Shown here: in pieces, positions 42,238 to 50,983 of the stretch
How the letters are laid out: each line of letters starts with the position of its first letter
Position numbering within the stretch: the first letter of the stretch is position 1
Source: JAFAHD01 sp035654355
Lineage (GTDB): Bacteria; Vulcanimicrobiota; Vulcanimicrobiia; Eremiobacterales; Eremiobacteraceae
Assembly: GCA_035654355.1 (NCBI GenBank)
Contig: DASRXC010000068.1
Location: forward strand, 49,080 to 113,079
Length of the DNA: 64,000 bases
Direction of reading: 5' to 3'
Translations under genes and position numbers: made by a program
The notes under the pieces: model-generated
Told to the model about the DNA's origin: nothing
The model's database searches: none
What the model saw: the letters and a program-made list of their open reading frames with translations, nothing else

Positions 42238-43841
42238 TGCAACGCTTCCTTGAAGACGCGCACGCGACGGTTTGGCTCGACGCCCGTCGAGCGCGACTGC
42301 AGCTCGTACTTCTCAGCCAACTGGTGCTGGAGACGCCGGATGTAGGACGACTGCGGTGACAGCTCGATCGGCTTGCTATGCAGCATCACCTGATATACCG
42401 CTTCCTCGGCCTCGCGCAGCGCGATCTCTTCGTCATCCATCGAAGGCAGATCAAACAGGTCGCGCATGCACGATTGTATCTGGGACGTCGTGTTTGTCTT
42501 TAGCGCGTAAATCGGCACGTTCTGCGCCGCCATCGCTTTGAGCTTCCCGTGATCCCGTCGCTCGAGCGCCTTGAGCGTGAGCACGATATCCGCTTCGTCC
42601 CAATGGCGCACGACTTGCGCGGGCACGCGCAGATTAGAAACGGCTCGTTCGATCTTCGCGCGGCTGACGCCATATGGGAAAACGCGTACGGTCTCGCGCT
42701 CACCTTCTTCCCCTTCGTCAGGCGGCTCCTCGAACGGGGCGCTCAATGAGCGCGCGACGACGCCGCGGATTCGATGACCGTTCCCGCCGTCGTAGCGCGT
42801 TTGAACCGTTTGCGCCTCGGCTTTTTGCACGACCTCCACGCCACCGCGCTCGTTGCGCACACGGATTTCGGGCTTGGGCTCGTGGCCGCGCAGCACTGCG
42901 TCGACGACCTCGTCGACAGGCGCGTGGATGGCCAACCGATTGCGGTCCTGGATCTCGATGACGACGTCAAACGTCGGCGGCGCCTTTCTTTCGAGCACCG
43001 TCTTGCGCGTGCCGCGGCGCTTTGCTTCCTCGTCCGAGAGCGTCACTGCGCCGATGCCGCCGATCAGATCTGACAACGTAGGGTTGACCATCAGGTTTTC
43101 AAGATCGATGCCGTGCGCAGTGCCGATGAGCTGCACGCCGCGTTCGGCGATCGTGCGCGCGGCCAGCGCCTCGGCTTCGGTGCCGATCTCGTCGATGACG
43201 ATGACCTCGGGCATGTGATTCTCGACTGCCTCGATCATCACCGCGTGCTGATTAGTCGGCGTGTCGACTTGCATGCGGCGCGCATGACCGATGCCTGCGT
43301 GCGGCACGTCGCCGTCACCGGCGATCTCATTGCTCGTATCGACGATGACGACGCGCTTGCGCAGGTCGCCTGACGACAAGACGCGCGCGACCTCACGGAG
43401 CATCGTCGTCTTTCCGACGCCGGGTTTGCCCAGCAGCAAAATCGACTTACCGGAGCGCACGACGTCGAGGATGATGTCGATCGTGCCGTAGACGGCACGG
43501 CCGACGCGGCTGGTCAGCCCGACGATCTTGCCCGAGCGATTGCGAAGGCATGAGATGCGGTGCAGCGTCTGCTCGATGCCCGCGCGGTTGTCTTTGCCAA
43601 ATGCGCCGATGCGGCCGACGACGTACGCGATGTCATCGGCGTCAACCGGGACCTGGGATAGATAGCTGAAGTCGTGCGCGAAGCGCGCCTCAGGCAGCCG
43701 TCCGAGATCGAGGATGACTTCGATAAGATCGTGGAGGTTCGAGAGCCTGGAAAGCGCCTGGCGGATGGCCGGCGGGAAAATCTCGAGGAGCGCGTAGAGT
43801 TCCCAGTCGCCGCTCTGGTTCGCGGCAAGGTCCTCTTTCAA
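42234..43841 (-). CDS. AAA ATPase with R3H domain (SpoIIIAA/Ycf45-like)
   Basis: The 535-residue protein has an N-terminal region common to the SpoIIIAA/Ycf45 family (ELYALLEIFPPAIRQALSR), a P-loop SILLLGKPGVGKTTMLREVA (about 134-153), Walker B EVIVIDEIGTEAEA and sensor region RGVQLIGTAHGIDL. After an acidic linker (EEPPDEGEEGERE) comes a C-terminal R3H domain (about 475-525) with the R-x-x-x-H core in SSYIRRLQHQLAEKYEL, which binds single-stranded nucleic acid. Homologues in cyanobacteria and plastids are of unknown role. It is the first gene of a run with tmk and holB and is separated by only 24 bases from the decarboxylase upstream. Confidence 0.9.
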   Translation of the reverse strand: MKEDLAANQSGDWELYALLEIFPPAIRQALSRLSNLHDLIEVILDLGRLPEARFAHDFSYLSQVPVDADDIAYVVGRIGAFGKDNRAGIEQTLHRISCLRNRSGKIVGLTSRVGRAVYGTIDIILDVVRSGKSILLLGKPGVGKTTMLREVARVLSSGDLRKRVVIVDTSNEIAGDGDVPHAGIGHARRMQVDTPTNQHAVMIEAVENHMPEVIVIDEIGTEAEALAARTIAERGVQLIGTAHGIDLENLMVNPTLSDLIGGIGAVTLSDEEAKRRGTRKTVLERKAPPTFDVVIEIQDRNRLAIHAPVDEVVDAVLRGHEPKPEIRVRNERGGVEVVQKAEAQTVQTRYDGGNGHRIRGVVARSLSAPFEEPPDEGEEGERETVRVFPYGVSRAKIERAVSNLRVPAQVVRHWDEADIVLTLKALERRDHGKLKAMAAQNVPIYALKTNTTSQIQSCMRDLFDLPSMDDEEIALREAEEAVYQVMLHSKPIELSPQSSYIRRLQHQLAEKYELQSRSTGVEPNRRVRVFKEALQ

Positions 43842-43865
43842 ATGATCGTCACCTCTGGTGATTCT

Positions 43866-45356
43866 TTATGGAAGCACGCGGATGGTGCGCAGCCGCTGGT
43901 CCACCGGCCCTTGGATGTGAACGCCGGCTTTGAGCTCCAGCCGCAAGTAGTCGATGATCTCTTTCGTCAGTCGCTCCCCCGGGCATACGATTGGAATGCC
44001 GGGCGGATATGGCGTCACCACCTCTGCGCAAACTCGTCCTGCGCTGCTTCGAAACGGGACTTCGACGTGCTCGCTCAGGAACGCCTCCCTCGGCGTGACG
44101 ACGAGCTCGGGAATCGCGGGCAATTGGTATGATTTTTTCTTAATACGCTCGTCGAGCACGCCGGTGGGCGAATAGATATCGATCGGCCGGTCTTCGCGCG
44201 ACAGCTCGCTGACCGCCGACACGAGCCTGTCCACCTGGTCTTGCGTGTTGCCGAGGCTGATGAGCGCCACGACGTTGAACAAGTCGGCAAGCTCGAGCTG
44301 GACGTTGTATCGGTTGCGTAGAATCTGGTCTGCCTCGTAGCCCGTGTATCCAAGGCCGCGCACGGTGATGACGATGCGCGTCTCATCGTAGCCCGCGACG
44401 CCGGGCCGGCCGACCTGGTCGAGCCCCATGCAGTAGACGTCAGGAATCGCATTGAGCCGTTCACGTGCGGAACGCGCTAGCGCCAGCGTCTTGGTCAGCA
44501 GCTCCTCCCCTTGCGTCGCCATCTGCATGCGAGCGACGTCCAGCGACGCGAGCAGCACCTGGTTTGGGCTCGTGCTTTGGAAGATGCGCAGCGTGCTTTG
44601 CAGCCGCCCGAGGTCGATGCGCGAGCCACGGACGTGGATCATCGACGACTGGCTCATGGCGGCGAGCAACTTGTGGGTAGAGTTGACGCAGACATCGGCT
44701 CCGATTGACGTCGCCGACGGCGGCAGTTCGGGATGGAAGTGCAGGTGCGGGCCCCACGCCTCGTCTACGAGCAGCAGTTTCCCGGCCTCGTGCACGATGC
44801 GTTCGATGGCGGCGAGGTCCGCAGTCGCCCCATAATACGTGGGGGTAGTGATGAAGACGGCTTTAGCCTCGGGCGCGCGCTCGAGCGCGTCCGCTACGGT
44901 CCGCGGCGTCACGCAGTGGTCGATGTGCAGCTCTTGGTCCACTTCCGGCTGCATGTACACGGGGCGGGCGGCGCTCATGATGAGCGCGCTCACCGCCGAC
45001 TTGTGGCTGTTGCGCGGCAGAATCACGGCGTCGCCCGGACGCAATGCGGTCATGAGCATCGCTTGATTTCCCGCGGTCGATCCATTGATCAAGAAATGCG
45101 TGTAGTCGGCGCCCCAAGCTTGCGCCGCCAGCTTGTGCGCTTCGAGCAGTGGTCCGGTCGGCACGTTGAGGTCGTCAAGGTCGCCGACTTGCGTGAGATC
45201 GATCTCGAGCACGTTCTCGCCGATGAAGTCGCGCATGCGCTTATGCATGCCGAGGCCTTGCTTGTGGCCGGGCGTGTGGAACGGCGTCGTGCCGCGGACC
45301 ACATAGTCCATGAGCACGTCGAAATATGGGGTGCGACGTTGATCGAGTCGGGGCAC
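43866..45356 (-). CDS. speA: PLP-dependent Orn/Lys/Arg decarboxylase, SpeA-like
   Basis: A 496-residue fold-type I decarboxylase of the short Bacillus SpeA type: TPFHTPGHKQGLGMHKRMRD near the N-terminus, FLINGSTAGNQAMLMTAL, VILPRNSHKSAVSALIMSAA, LLLVDEAWGPHLHFHPELP and the PLP lysine in CVNSTHKLLAAMSQSSMIHV (about 229). The C-terminal domain has EAFLSEHVEVP and TPYPPGIPIVCPGERLT. It likely makes agmatine from arginine or cadaverine/putrescine from lysine/ornithine; the substrate among the three is not settled by sequence. Together with arginase and MTA phosphorylase in this window it fits a polyamine pathway. Confidence 0.9.
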   Translation of the reverse strand: MPRLDQRRTPYFDVLMDYVVRGTTPFHTPGHKQGLGMHKRMRDFIGENVLEIDLTQVGDLDDLNVPTGPLLEAHKLAAQAWGADYTHFLINGSTAGNQAMLMTALRPGDAVILPRNSHKSAVSALIMSAARPVYMQPEVDQELHIDHCVTPRTVADALERAPEAKAVFITTPTYYGATADLAAIERIVHEAGKLLLVDEAWGPHLHFHPELPPSATSIGADVCVNSTHKLLAAMSQSSMIHVRGSRIDLGRLQSTLRIFQSTSPNQVLLASLDVARMQMATQGEELLTKTLALARSARERLNAIPDVYCMGLDQVGRPGVAGYDETRIVITVRGLGYTGYEADQILRNRYNVQLELADLFNVVALISLGNTQDQVDRLVSAVSELSREDRPIDIYSPTGVLDERIKKKSYQLPAIPELVVTPREAFLSEHVEVPFRSSAGRVCAEVVTPYPPGIPIVCPGERLTKEIIDYLRLELKAGVHIQGPVDQRLRTIRVLP

Positions 45357-45374
45357 GGGAAACGGCTCCTGTTA

Positions 45375-45400
45375 GGATGCCGGCTTTACACGGCCGGCGC
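45375..45400 (-). promoter_or_regulatory. Small hairpin in the leader of the decarboxylase gene
   Basis: GCCGGC (45379-45384) and GCCGGC (45393-45398) form a 6-bp self-complementary stem about 25 bases upstream of the decarboxylase start in the divergent gap to the quinone oxidoreductase gene. The rest of 45357-45560 shows no further feature. Confidence 0.3.
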
Positions 45401-45560
45401 TACGTCAGGCTGGGAGCCGAGATTTACCAGAATTCCCAGAACAGCCGGCAGACTGGCGGTAACCGGTGCGGTTGTTCGAGGCGCGTGATCGCTGCGGGCA
45501 CAGACGGCGATTTCACGCCTGAGCGGTCGAATCCATTGCGCACGCGAACGGTTCGTCGCG

Positions 45561-46541
45561 ATGAGAGCATTATGTATTGTTAAGGCAGGCGGCCCGGAGG
45601 TGCTCGAGATCTGCGAGGTTCCGACGCCTGAACCCAAACGCGACGAACTGCTCGTGCGCGTGCGCGCAGCCGGAGTGAACCGTGCTGATACGCTACAACG
45701 GCGCGGCCATTATCCGGCACCGCCCGGGTACCCGCAGGATATTCCAGGTCTGGAGTTCTCCGGCGTTGTTGAAGCCGTTGGCGCCGACGTGCGTCGTCAT
45801 CGCGCAGGGCAGCGCGTCTTCGGATTGACGGGCGGCGGCGCGCAAGCGGAATACCTCACGATCCAGGAGACGCTTGCGCTGGCGGTACCGGAGACCCTCA
45901 CTGACGTCGAATCTGGCGCGATTCCGGAAGCATACATCACCGCGCACGATGCGCTGTTCGCGCAAGGCTCGCTGCAGCCGGGTGAGACGGTGCTGATCCA
46001 CGCGGTTGGGTCCGGCGTCGGCGCCGCCGCGCTGGAGATCGCGCACGCATTGGGTTGCAAAGTGCTCGGCACGTCGCGCCACGCCGCCAAGCTCGCTAAA
46101 GCGATAGAGCTCGGTCTCGATGTCCCCATCGATGTCACCTCGCAGCTGTTCGACGACGTGGTCATGCGCGCGACCCACAGCCGCGGCGTGGACGTCATCA
46201 TCGATTTCATCGGCGCCGATTATTTCGAACGCAACATCAACGCACTGGCGACGAAAGGCAGGCTCGTCTCCGTCTCGACGCTGAGCGGTCCCGACGCGCG
46301 TTTGTCGATCGCGACGCTGATGCGTAAGCGATTGCACGTCGTTGGGACCGTGTTGCGCAATCGGCCGCTCGAAGAGAAGGTCGCGGCGACGCGTGCATTT
46401 GCTGATGCAGTGCTGCCGCTGCTCACCAATCGCGCGATCGCAGTTCCGATCGATCGCATCTTCCCATTGCATGATGCCCCGGCGGCACACGCGTACATCG
46501 AGTCGAACAAAAACTTCGGAAAAATCGTGTTAACCATCTGA
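45561..46541 (+). CDS. Zinc-free NADPH:quinone oxidoreductase (PIG3 type)
   Basis: A 326-residue medium-chain dehydrogenase/reductase without the zinc-binding Cys/His set of alcohol dehydrogenases. It has VRVRAAGVNRADTLQRRGHY, GLEFSGVVEAVG, LIHAVGSGVGAAALEIAHAL (NADPH site, AxxSxxG type) and IIDFIGADYFERNINALATK, with PAAHAYIESNKNFGKIVLTI at the C-terminus, all as in the PIG3/TIGR02824 group. It reduces quinones with one or two electrons. Downstream, 36 bases away, is a small membrane protein with a strong ribosome binding site. Confidence 0.92.
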   Translation: MRALCIVKAGGPEVLEICEVPTPEPKRDELLVRVRAAGVNRADTLQRRGHYPAPPGYPQDIPGLEFSGVVEAVGADVRRHRAGQRVFGLTGGGAQAEYLTIQETLALAVPETLTDVESGAIPEAYITAHDALFAQGSLQPGETVLIHAVGSGVGAAALEIAHALGCKVLGTSRHAAKLAKAIELGLDVPIDVTSQLFDDVVMRATHSRGVDVIIDFIGADYFERNINALATKGRLVSVSTLSGPDARLSIATLMRKRLHVVGTVLRNRPLEEKVAATRAFADAVLPLLTNRAIAVPIDRIFPLHDAPAAHAYIESNKNFGKIVLTI

Positions 46542-46577
46542 CGAAATCGGGAACACTAATCGTCAGGAGGTGCACCG

Positions 46578-46808
46578 ATGCGCCAATCGACGATCCAAGA
46601 CTATAATCCGGCCCGCACCGCCACACTGTTCGCGATCATCGCAATCATCGTGATCGCGGCCGTGCTCGCGCTCTTCACGTGGCATCCGTGGTCGCCGGGT
46701 CAATCCTACGACACGACGACCCAGACGCAACAGCAACAGCAGGCGCCGGCGAACAGCGCGAATCAGAATTCGCAGCCGGCCCCGCAGCCACAACCGCAGA
46801 GCACTTAG
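46578..46808 (+). CDS. Small single-pass membrane protein with Gln/Pro-rich tail
   Basis: A 76-residue protein preceded by AGGAGGTG six bases before the ATG, the best ribosome binding site in its neighbourhood. It has one membrane helix (LFAIIAIIVIAAVLALFTWH, about residues 17-36) and a C-terminal tail rich in Gln, Pro, Ser and Asn (TTTQTQQQQQAPANSANQNS). It has no recognised family. Followed by an intrinsic terminator at 46832, so the quinone oxidoreductase and this gene form one transcript. Confidence 0.65.
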   Translation: MRQSTIQDYNPARTATLFAIIAIIVIAAVLALFTWHPWSPGQSYDTTTQTQQQQQAPANSANQNSQPAPQPQPQST

Positions 46809-46831
46809 CCGGCACACCACAAGGGCATTGG

Positions 46832-46870
46832 GCGGCGCGTCCTCTCAAGCGGAGGGCGCGCCGCTAGTTT
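46832..46870 (+). terminator. Intrinsic terminator after the small membrane protein
   Basis: A 13-bp GC-rich stem (GCGGCGCGTCCTC / GAGGGCGCGCCGC, one G-T pair) with a seven-base loop, followed by TAGTTT. It ends the plus-strand unit before the histidine kinase gene. Confidence 0.8.
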
Positions 46871-46938
46871 CCCAGGCGCATCTCAGCTTGGGGCGTGCGC
46901 GCAAGAGGTGTTCGGCCGCCACACCGAATTGTTAAAGG

Positions 46939-48531
46939 GTGAACAATCGGATTTGGGTGCCGGCAGTGGCGCTTGCTTTGATCGCGGCGCTCACAGCGTG
47001 CCTGGTCTATCTGGTCGCGACCTTCACGTACGGTATCGCCCTGCGTGAACTCGCGATCGACGCGAACGTGCGCGCGCACGTCTTCCGCGACGTCTTGATG
47101 CTGACCCAGAATCTCGAAGCCTCTCATCAATCGCGCCGGCAGATCGCGCAACAGATCGTTTCCAATGTGCGCACCGTGCGCGGCTTCGACGCCGCGGTCG
47201 TCGCCGATGACGGCTGGCTGTTAGCGGGGACCGCTTCAGTCGCAGCGCAGAATCACCAACCATTTCCCGGTCTCAACGGCCCGCCGATCGCGGTCACGAC
47301 ATCGGGTGCGTTGACGCAGCCACCGTTTATGACATCCGACCGCCCGTTCATCGGCTTTGGACCCGGCCCGCCGAACGTGTTCTACCGCCAACAGCCGATC
47401 CCGAAAGGGTCGGCGCAGCAGGCGTTCTCGTTTCCCGCTGGTCCGATAGCACCAAGCCCGACGTGGCTGTGGCTGTTCGATCTGCGCAGCGGCAGTCCGG
47501 GTGAGGGCGAGCTTTGGAACTCCCCGATCGCAGTCGTGCGAACCAACGGGCTCTCTGTCATGCTCGCGCGGACAGACGATCCAATCGCCAAAGTCTTCGC
47601 GCGCGGCCGCTGGATTGCGGGAGGTCTCATCCTCGCGTGCGCGCTGCTGTCGCTGGTCGTCGCACAACGCACGCTCGGCACGACGATGCGTCCTTTCGAG
47701 ATTGTGCGCTCCGCGCTACGCCGCTTGGGAAGCGGCGACTACTCACGCTTGGGCGTCGCCGACGACGAGGATGCGACGACACGAGAGCTTATCGCGGCCT
47801 ATAACGCGGCAGCCGGCGAAGTGGCGTCGACGGTCGCGCAGCGCCAGGAAGTGGAGAACAACATCCGTCGCTTCGTCGCCGATGCCGGCCACGAGCTGCG
47901 CACGCCGCTGGCCGTGATGACCGGTTACGTCGATCTGCTGCGCCACTCGTCGCGCGGCGAGGACCCGATGGAGCAGCGTATCTTCTCAGAGATCGCGGAC
48001 CAGGGTGAGCGCATGCGCTCGCTCATCCAGGACATGCTGTTCTTGGTGCGGCTCGACAGCCAGGAGCCAACCGACGTGAAGATCATCGATGCGGCAGATG
48101 TCGTGCGCAGCGTCGTCGACTCGTTCCAGACGCTTGCGAACGGCGCAACGTTGACCGCCGACGTCGCCACAGGCGCGTTCGTGCAGATCTCTGAGACAGA
48201 GCTGCGTCAGGCGGTCGGAAACTTGATCGACAACTCGCTGAAGTACGCGCCGCAATCGCACATCGTTGCGCGCGTGCGCAGCGAAGCTGATGCGGTCGCG
48301 GTGAGCGTCGGCGATGACGGACCTGGGATGAATCCCGAAACGCGTTCGCGCGCGTTCGAGCGTTTCGCGCGTGGCGAGACGAGCGGTTCGATTCCAGGGT
48401 CAGGCCTCGGCCTCGCGATTGTGGCGCGCGCAACGGAACGCGCACGTGGATCGATCGCCTTGCACACGGAGCCCGGCAAGGGAACCGTGGTCGAGTTGCG
48501 TTTTCCGGCATGGCAACCGCACGCCGCCTGA
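46939..48531 (+). CDS. Membrane-bound sensor histidine kinase
   Basis: The 530-residue kinase has a signal-anchor helix (WVPAVALALIAALTACLVYL), an extracytoplasmic region of about 200 residues rich in Pro and Gly, a second helix (WIAGGLILACALLSLVVAQR, about 223), a HAMP-like linker (PFEIVRSALRRLGSGDYSRL), HisKA with DAGHELRTPLAVMTGY (His about 318) and HATPase_c with NLIDNSLKYAP (N box), GDDGPGMNP (G1), FERFARGE (F) and GSGLGLAI (G2). Start is GTG at 46939 with AAAGG abutting, so it may be poorly translated or leaderless. The likely partner is the OmpR-type regulator at 48928-49611, which is oppositely oriented with a STAS gene between. Confidence 0.93.
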   Translation: MNNRIWVPAVALALIAALTACLVYLVATFTYGIALRELAIDANVRAHVFRDVLMLTQNLEASHQSRRQIAQQIVSNVRTVRGFDAAVVADDGWLLAGTASVAAQNHQPFPGLNGPPIAVTTSGALTQPPFMTSDRPFIGFGPGPPNVFYRQQPIPKGSAQQAFSFPAGPIAPSPTWLWLFDLRSGSPGEGELWNSPIAVVRTNGLSVMLARTDDPIAKVFARGRWIAGGLILACALLSLVVAQRTLGTTMRPFEIVRSALRRLGSGDYSRLGVADDEDATTRELIAAYNAAAGEVASTVAQRQEVENNIRRFVADAGHELRTPLAVMTGYVDLLRHSSRGEDPMEQRIFSEIADQGERMRSLIQDMLFLVRLDSQEPTDVKIIDAADVVRSVVDSFQTLANGATLTADVATGAFVQISETELRQAVGNLIDNSLKYAPQSHIVARVRSEADAVAVSVGDDGPGMNPETRSRAFERFARGETSGSIPGSGLGLAIVARATERARGSIALHTEPGKGTVVELRFPAWQPHAA

Positions 48532-48597
48532 ATTACTCTCTCAGACGATAGCGCCGATTCTCAGACGCGGTTGAGGTCTAAGTGATACGGTCTGGCC

Positions 48598-48918
48598 ATG
48601 TCGGAGGCGCAGGCACTGAACAATCCATTGATCATCGCGATCGATGGCTCGCTCGACTCGAAGGCCGGCTCAAAGATCAGTCGCATCCCGCAGCGCGTGC
48701 GCGAAACTGAGCGCAAAGCTGCGGTGCTCGATCTGCGTGCGGCGCGATCGGCGACATCCGAAGGTTGGGGCGCGCTCATGCGCGCGGTCTCATCGATGAC
48801 GTGGGCCGGCGCGATGGTGACCGTGCTGCTTAATGTTGGTCTGAAGGGAATCGCCGAGCTATCAGGGCTGCGGCGTCACGCGCGGGTCGTCGTGTTCGAC
48901 GACGCCATCGCAGTCTAG
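48598..48918 (+). CDS. STAS-domain protein (anti-sigma-antagonist-like)
   Basis: The 106-residue protein shows the STAS pattern: PLIIAIDGSLDSKAGSKISR, an amphipathic helix, KAAVLDLRAARSATSEGWGA in the position of the D-L-S-x-x-x-x-D-S/T-x-G phosphorylation loop, then ALMRAVSS and VTVLLNVGLKGIAELSGL. The usual Ser in DSxG is not clear, and the loop reads SATSEGWG. It could relay a signal to a partner sigma or anti-sigma protein; none is encoded nearby. It is placed between the kinase and the convergent response regulator and ends nine bases before the latter's stop. Confidence 0.7.
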   Translation: MSEAQALNNPLIIAIDGSLDSKAGSKISRIPQRVRETERKAAVLDLRAARSATSEGWGALMRAVSSMTWAGAMVTVLLNVGLKGIAELSGLRRHARVVVFDDAIAV

Positions 48919-48927
48919 CTCAAAAGC

Positions 48928-49611
48928 TTAACGCTCGCCGCGCAGCGAGTATCCGGCCCCGCGAATCGTGTGGATCATGCTCGGCTGACCTGGTACATCC
49001 ACCTTCGCGCGCAGGTACGAGATATACGTCTCGACGTTGCCGATCTCGCCTTCGAAGTCTTCGCCCCATACAAGCCGCAGCAGCTCTTCCTTGCCGAACA
49101 CCCTACGTGGTTCACGCATGAGCGTGACGAGCAGCCGGAATTCCTTGTTGGTCAATTCGATCTGACGCTCGCCGCGTTTTACTTCGCGCGTCTTGAGATC
49201 GACAACGAGATCGGCAACGCGCAGCATCTCGGGCGCGGCGATGTGCGGCCTGCGCATGCAGGCCTCCAGGCGGCCGACGAGTTCGGGGAAGGCGAATGGT
49301 TTTTGGATGTAATCATCTGCGCCGAGGTTGAGCCCCGTCAGCTTGTCGTCGAGCGCTCCTTTGGCGGTGAGCATGATGATCGGCGCTTGCGTCTGACGGC
49401 GCAAGCCGGGTAGCAGCATGAAGCCGTCGGCGAATGGCAACATCACGTCGAGCACGATCGCGTCCGGATGCCACTCGCCTACCAACGATTCAGCGCCGCG
49501 ACCGTCCGGCAGCGTGCGTACCGCGTAACCGTGGCGCTCAAGCCCGAGCTGCAGCATCTCGCGCATGGAGCGCTCGTCGTCGATGACGAGGACCTTCGAT
49601 CCGTCAGGCAT
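48928..49611 (-). CDS. OmpR/PhoB-family response regulator
   Basis: The start is ATG 49611 (MPDGSKVLVIDDERSMREML). The 227-residue regulator has a receiver domain with acidic pocket IDDE, phospho-acceptor Asp in DAIVLDVMLPFADG (about 53), MLTAKGALDDKLTGLNLGAD and the conserved Lys in YIQKPF, and a C-terminal winged helix (KTREVKRGERQIELTNKEFR ... FEGEIGNVETYISYLRAKVD ... IHTIRGAGYSLRG). The histidine kinase and the STAS gene lie downstream on the other strand, so the pair is convergent and not co-transcribed. Confidence 0.93.
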   Translation of the reverse strand: MPDGSKVLVIDDERSMREMLQLGLERHGYAVRTLPDGRGAESLVGEWHPDAIVLDVMLPFADGFMLLPGLRRQTQAPIIMLTAKGALDDKLTGLNLGADDYIQKPFAFPELVGRLEACMRRPHIAAPEMLRVADLVVDLKTREVKRGERQIELTNKEFRLLVTLMREPRRVFGKEELLRLVWGEDFEGEIGNVETYISYLRAKVDVPGQPSMIHTIRGAGYSLRGER

Positions 49612-49691
49612 GTTCGACCACAATCATAGGCAAGGGACCTCAGAGCGGGCTGAGAGGAAGCGTCAGCAAGCTTAGCCCTATGTCGTTTAAC

Positions 49692-50381
49692 TTAGGAAGC
49701 GACGGAGCGCCACTCGTCGCCTTCGTGGACTGTGCCGCCTTTGATGACCCGGAAGTAAATGCCGAAGATGCTGTCATGCTTTTCGACGATAAACCGTAAG
49801 AATTTGGGGTCGACTTCGAGCGTATCCGGATCGATCGTTGGAATCGCACAGCGGATATTCGGTGCGTACGCTTCCAGCTCCAAATCGCCCACCGTGAACT
49901 TCTTACCGACCCAGCCCAACTCGACGTAAGGTTGCGCGTCTGGGCCGTCAAGAACGATATTGGGCCGAAAACGCCGGAAACTTCGCGTCGACCCGTATTC
50001 CTTGGACAGCGCGCGCGCCGACTCCATGTTGATCACCAGCACGTCGGCGTCGTCGTGATTGTCGCCGCTTTCGTCTTCGTGCAGCCGCAGCGGATGACCG
50101 ACCATGTCGCGGATGCGCTTTTCGAAATCGGCTGCATCGGAACGCACTCGCGTGCCGTCTGGCGCCACGACCGCGACGGCGCCGTCTTCGAACGTCGCCG
50201 AAAAACCGAGCAAACCTTGCAGTTCGCGCGCGGTCAGCCGCTTGCCCCGCCGCAGCTCGCTGTCGTCGACCAACATGAATTGGCGGTCATGCTCAGGCCC
50301 GCCGGCGCGAAAGCGCAGACTGTTGACGCGCTCGCCACGGAACGATTTGATGGGATAACGCCACAGCTCCGTGACGTTCAG
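49692..50381 (-). CDS. MOSC-domain protein with a CTG start
   Basis: The protein is complete only if it starts at CTG 50381, giving NVTELWRYPIKSFRGERVNS after the start, the usual N-terminus of proteins with a MOSC N-terminal beta-barrel. The first ATG (50276) would cut off 35 residues. The CTG overlaps the HNH gene stop as CTGA, with GAGGAG about 11 bases upstream. Family features follow: FMLVDDSELRRGKRLTAREL, DADVLVINMESARALSKEYG, SFRRFRPNIVLDG, WVGKKFTVG, AYAPNIRCAIPTIDPDTL. MOSC proteins carry a Cys-bound sulfur to pterin molybdenum or act on N-hydroxylated substrates; here a Cys is present in NIRCAIPTID. Confidence 0.85.
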   Translation of the reverse strand: MNVTELWRYPIKSFRGERVNSLRFRAGGPEHDRQFMLVDDSELRRGKRLTARELQGLLGFSATFEDGAVAVVAPDGTRVRSDAADFEKRIRDMVGHPLRLHEDESGDNHDDADVLVINMESARALSKEYGSTRSFRRFRPNIVLDGPDAQPYVELGWVGKKFTVGDLELEAYAPNIRCAIPTIDPDTLEVDPKFLRFIVEKHDSIFGIYFRVIKGGTVHEGDEWRSVAS

Positions 50382-50926
50382 GATTCGATCCGCTCCTCGA
50401 TCGACACCTCATAGAGGAACAGGAACTTGTACCACTCACCCGGCACCGTGTGCCGCTTGACTTGGATCCACGGGATGTACTTGGGCCGCCGCGGTTTGCG
50501 CATCAGCTTCATGTTCGCATCCTGCGGCGTGCGATTGTTCTTGCGGTTATTGCAGGTCAAGCAGGCGCAGACGAGATTCTCCCACGTCGATGCGCCGCCG
50601 GCGCTCTTGGGCACGATGTGGTCGACGGTCATCGGTCCGGTAGCCTTGTGACTGCAGTATTGGCAGCGATAATCGTCGCGCAACAGCACGTTCTTCTTGG
50701 TCAGCGCGACTTGCTGGCGCGGGCGCCGGATGTAGTACAGCATGCGGATGATCGACGGCATGCGCATCGCGAAGGTCGCTGCCCGCAGCAGGCGGTCGTT
50801 CTCGTGCAGCACCTCGGCCTTGCCGGCGAAGACGAGCTTAACCGCACGCTGCAGCGAGGTGACGTTGAGCGCCTCGTAGGTTGCGTTGAGGACGAGCACG
50901 TCGGTCACGACGCACCCACCCGGCAC
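50378..50926 (-). CDS. HNH endonuclease family protein
   Basis: A 176- to 182-residue protein: start GTG at 50908 (VTDVLVLNATYEALNVTSLQ) or at 50926, the latter nine bases after a TACAAT -10 (50936-50941). It has LVLNATYEALNVTSLQRAVK, FAMRMPSIIRMLYYIRRPRQ, and an HNH nuclease domain with CQYCS, VDHIVPKSAGGASTWENLVC and ACLTCNNRKNNRTPQDA (two zinc Cys pairs, His-Asn-Asn). These genes are frequent in actinobacteria and related groups near housekeeping genes, without restriction partners; the cellular DNA target is not known. Its stop overlaps the CTG start of the MOSC gene. Confidence 0.9.
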   Translation of the reverse strand: MPGGCVVTDVLVLNATYEALNVTSLQRAVKLVFAGKAEVLHENDRLLRAATFAMRMPSIIRMLYYIRRPRQQVALTKKNVLLRDDYRCQYCSHKATGPMTVDHIVPKSAGGASTWENLVCACLTCNNRKNNRTPQDANMKLMRKPRRPKYIPWIQVKRHTVPGEWYKFLFLYEVSIEERIES

Positions 50927-50983
50927 GCGGCTACCATTGTACTTACTACGTTTAAGCGCGTGGGGGGAGGTCGCCCTGCAGGG

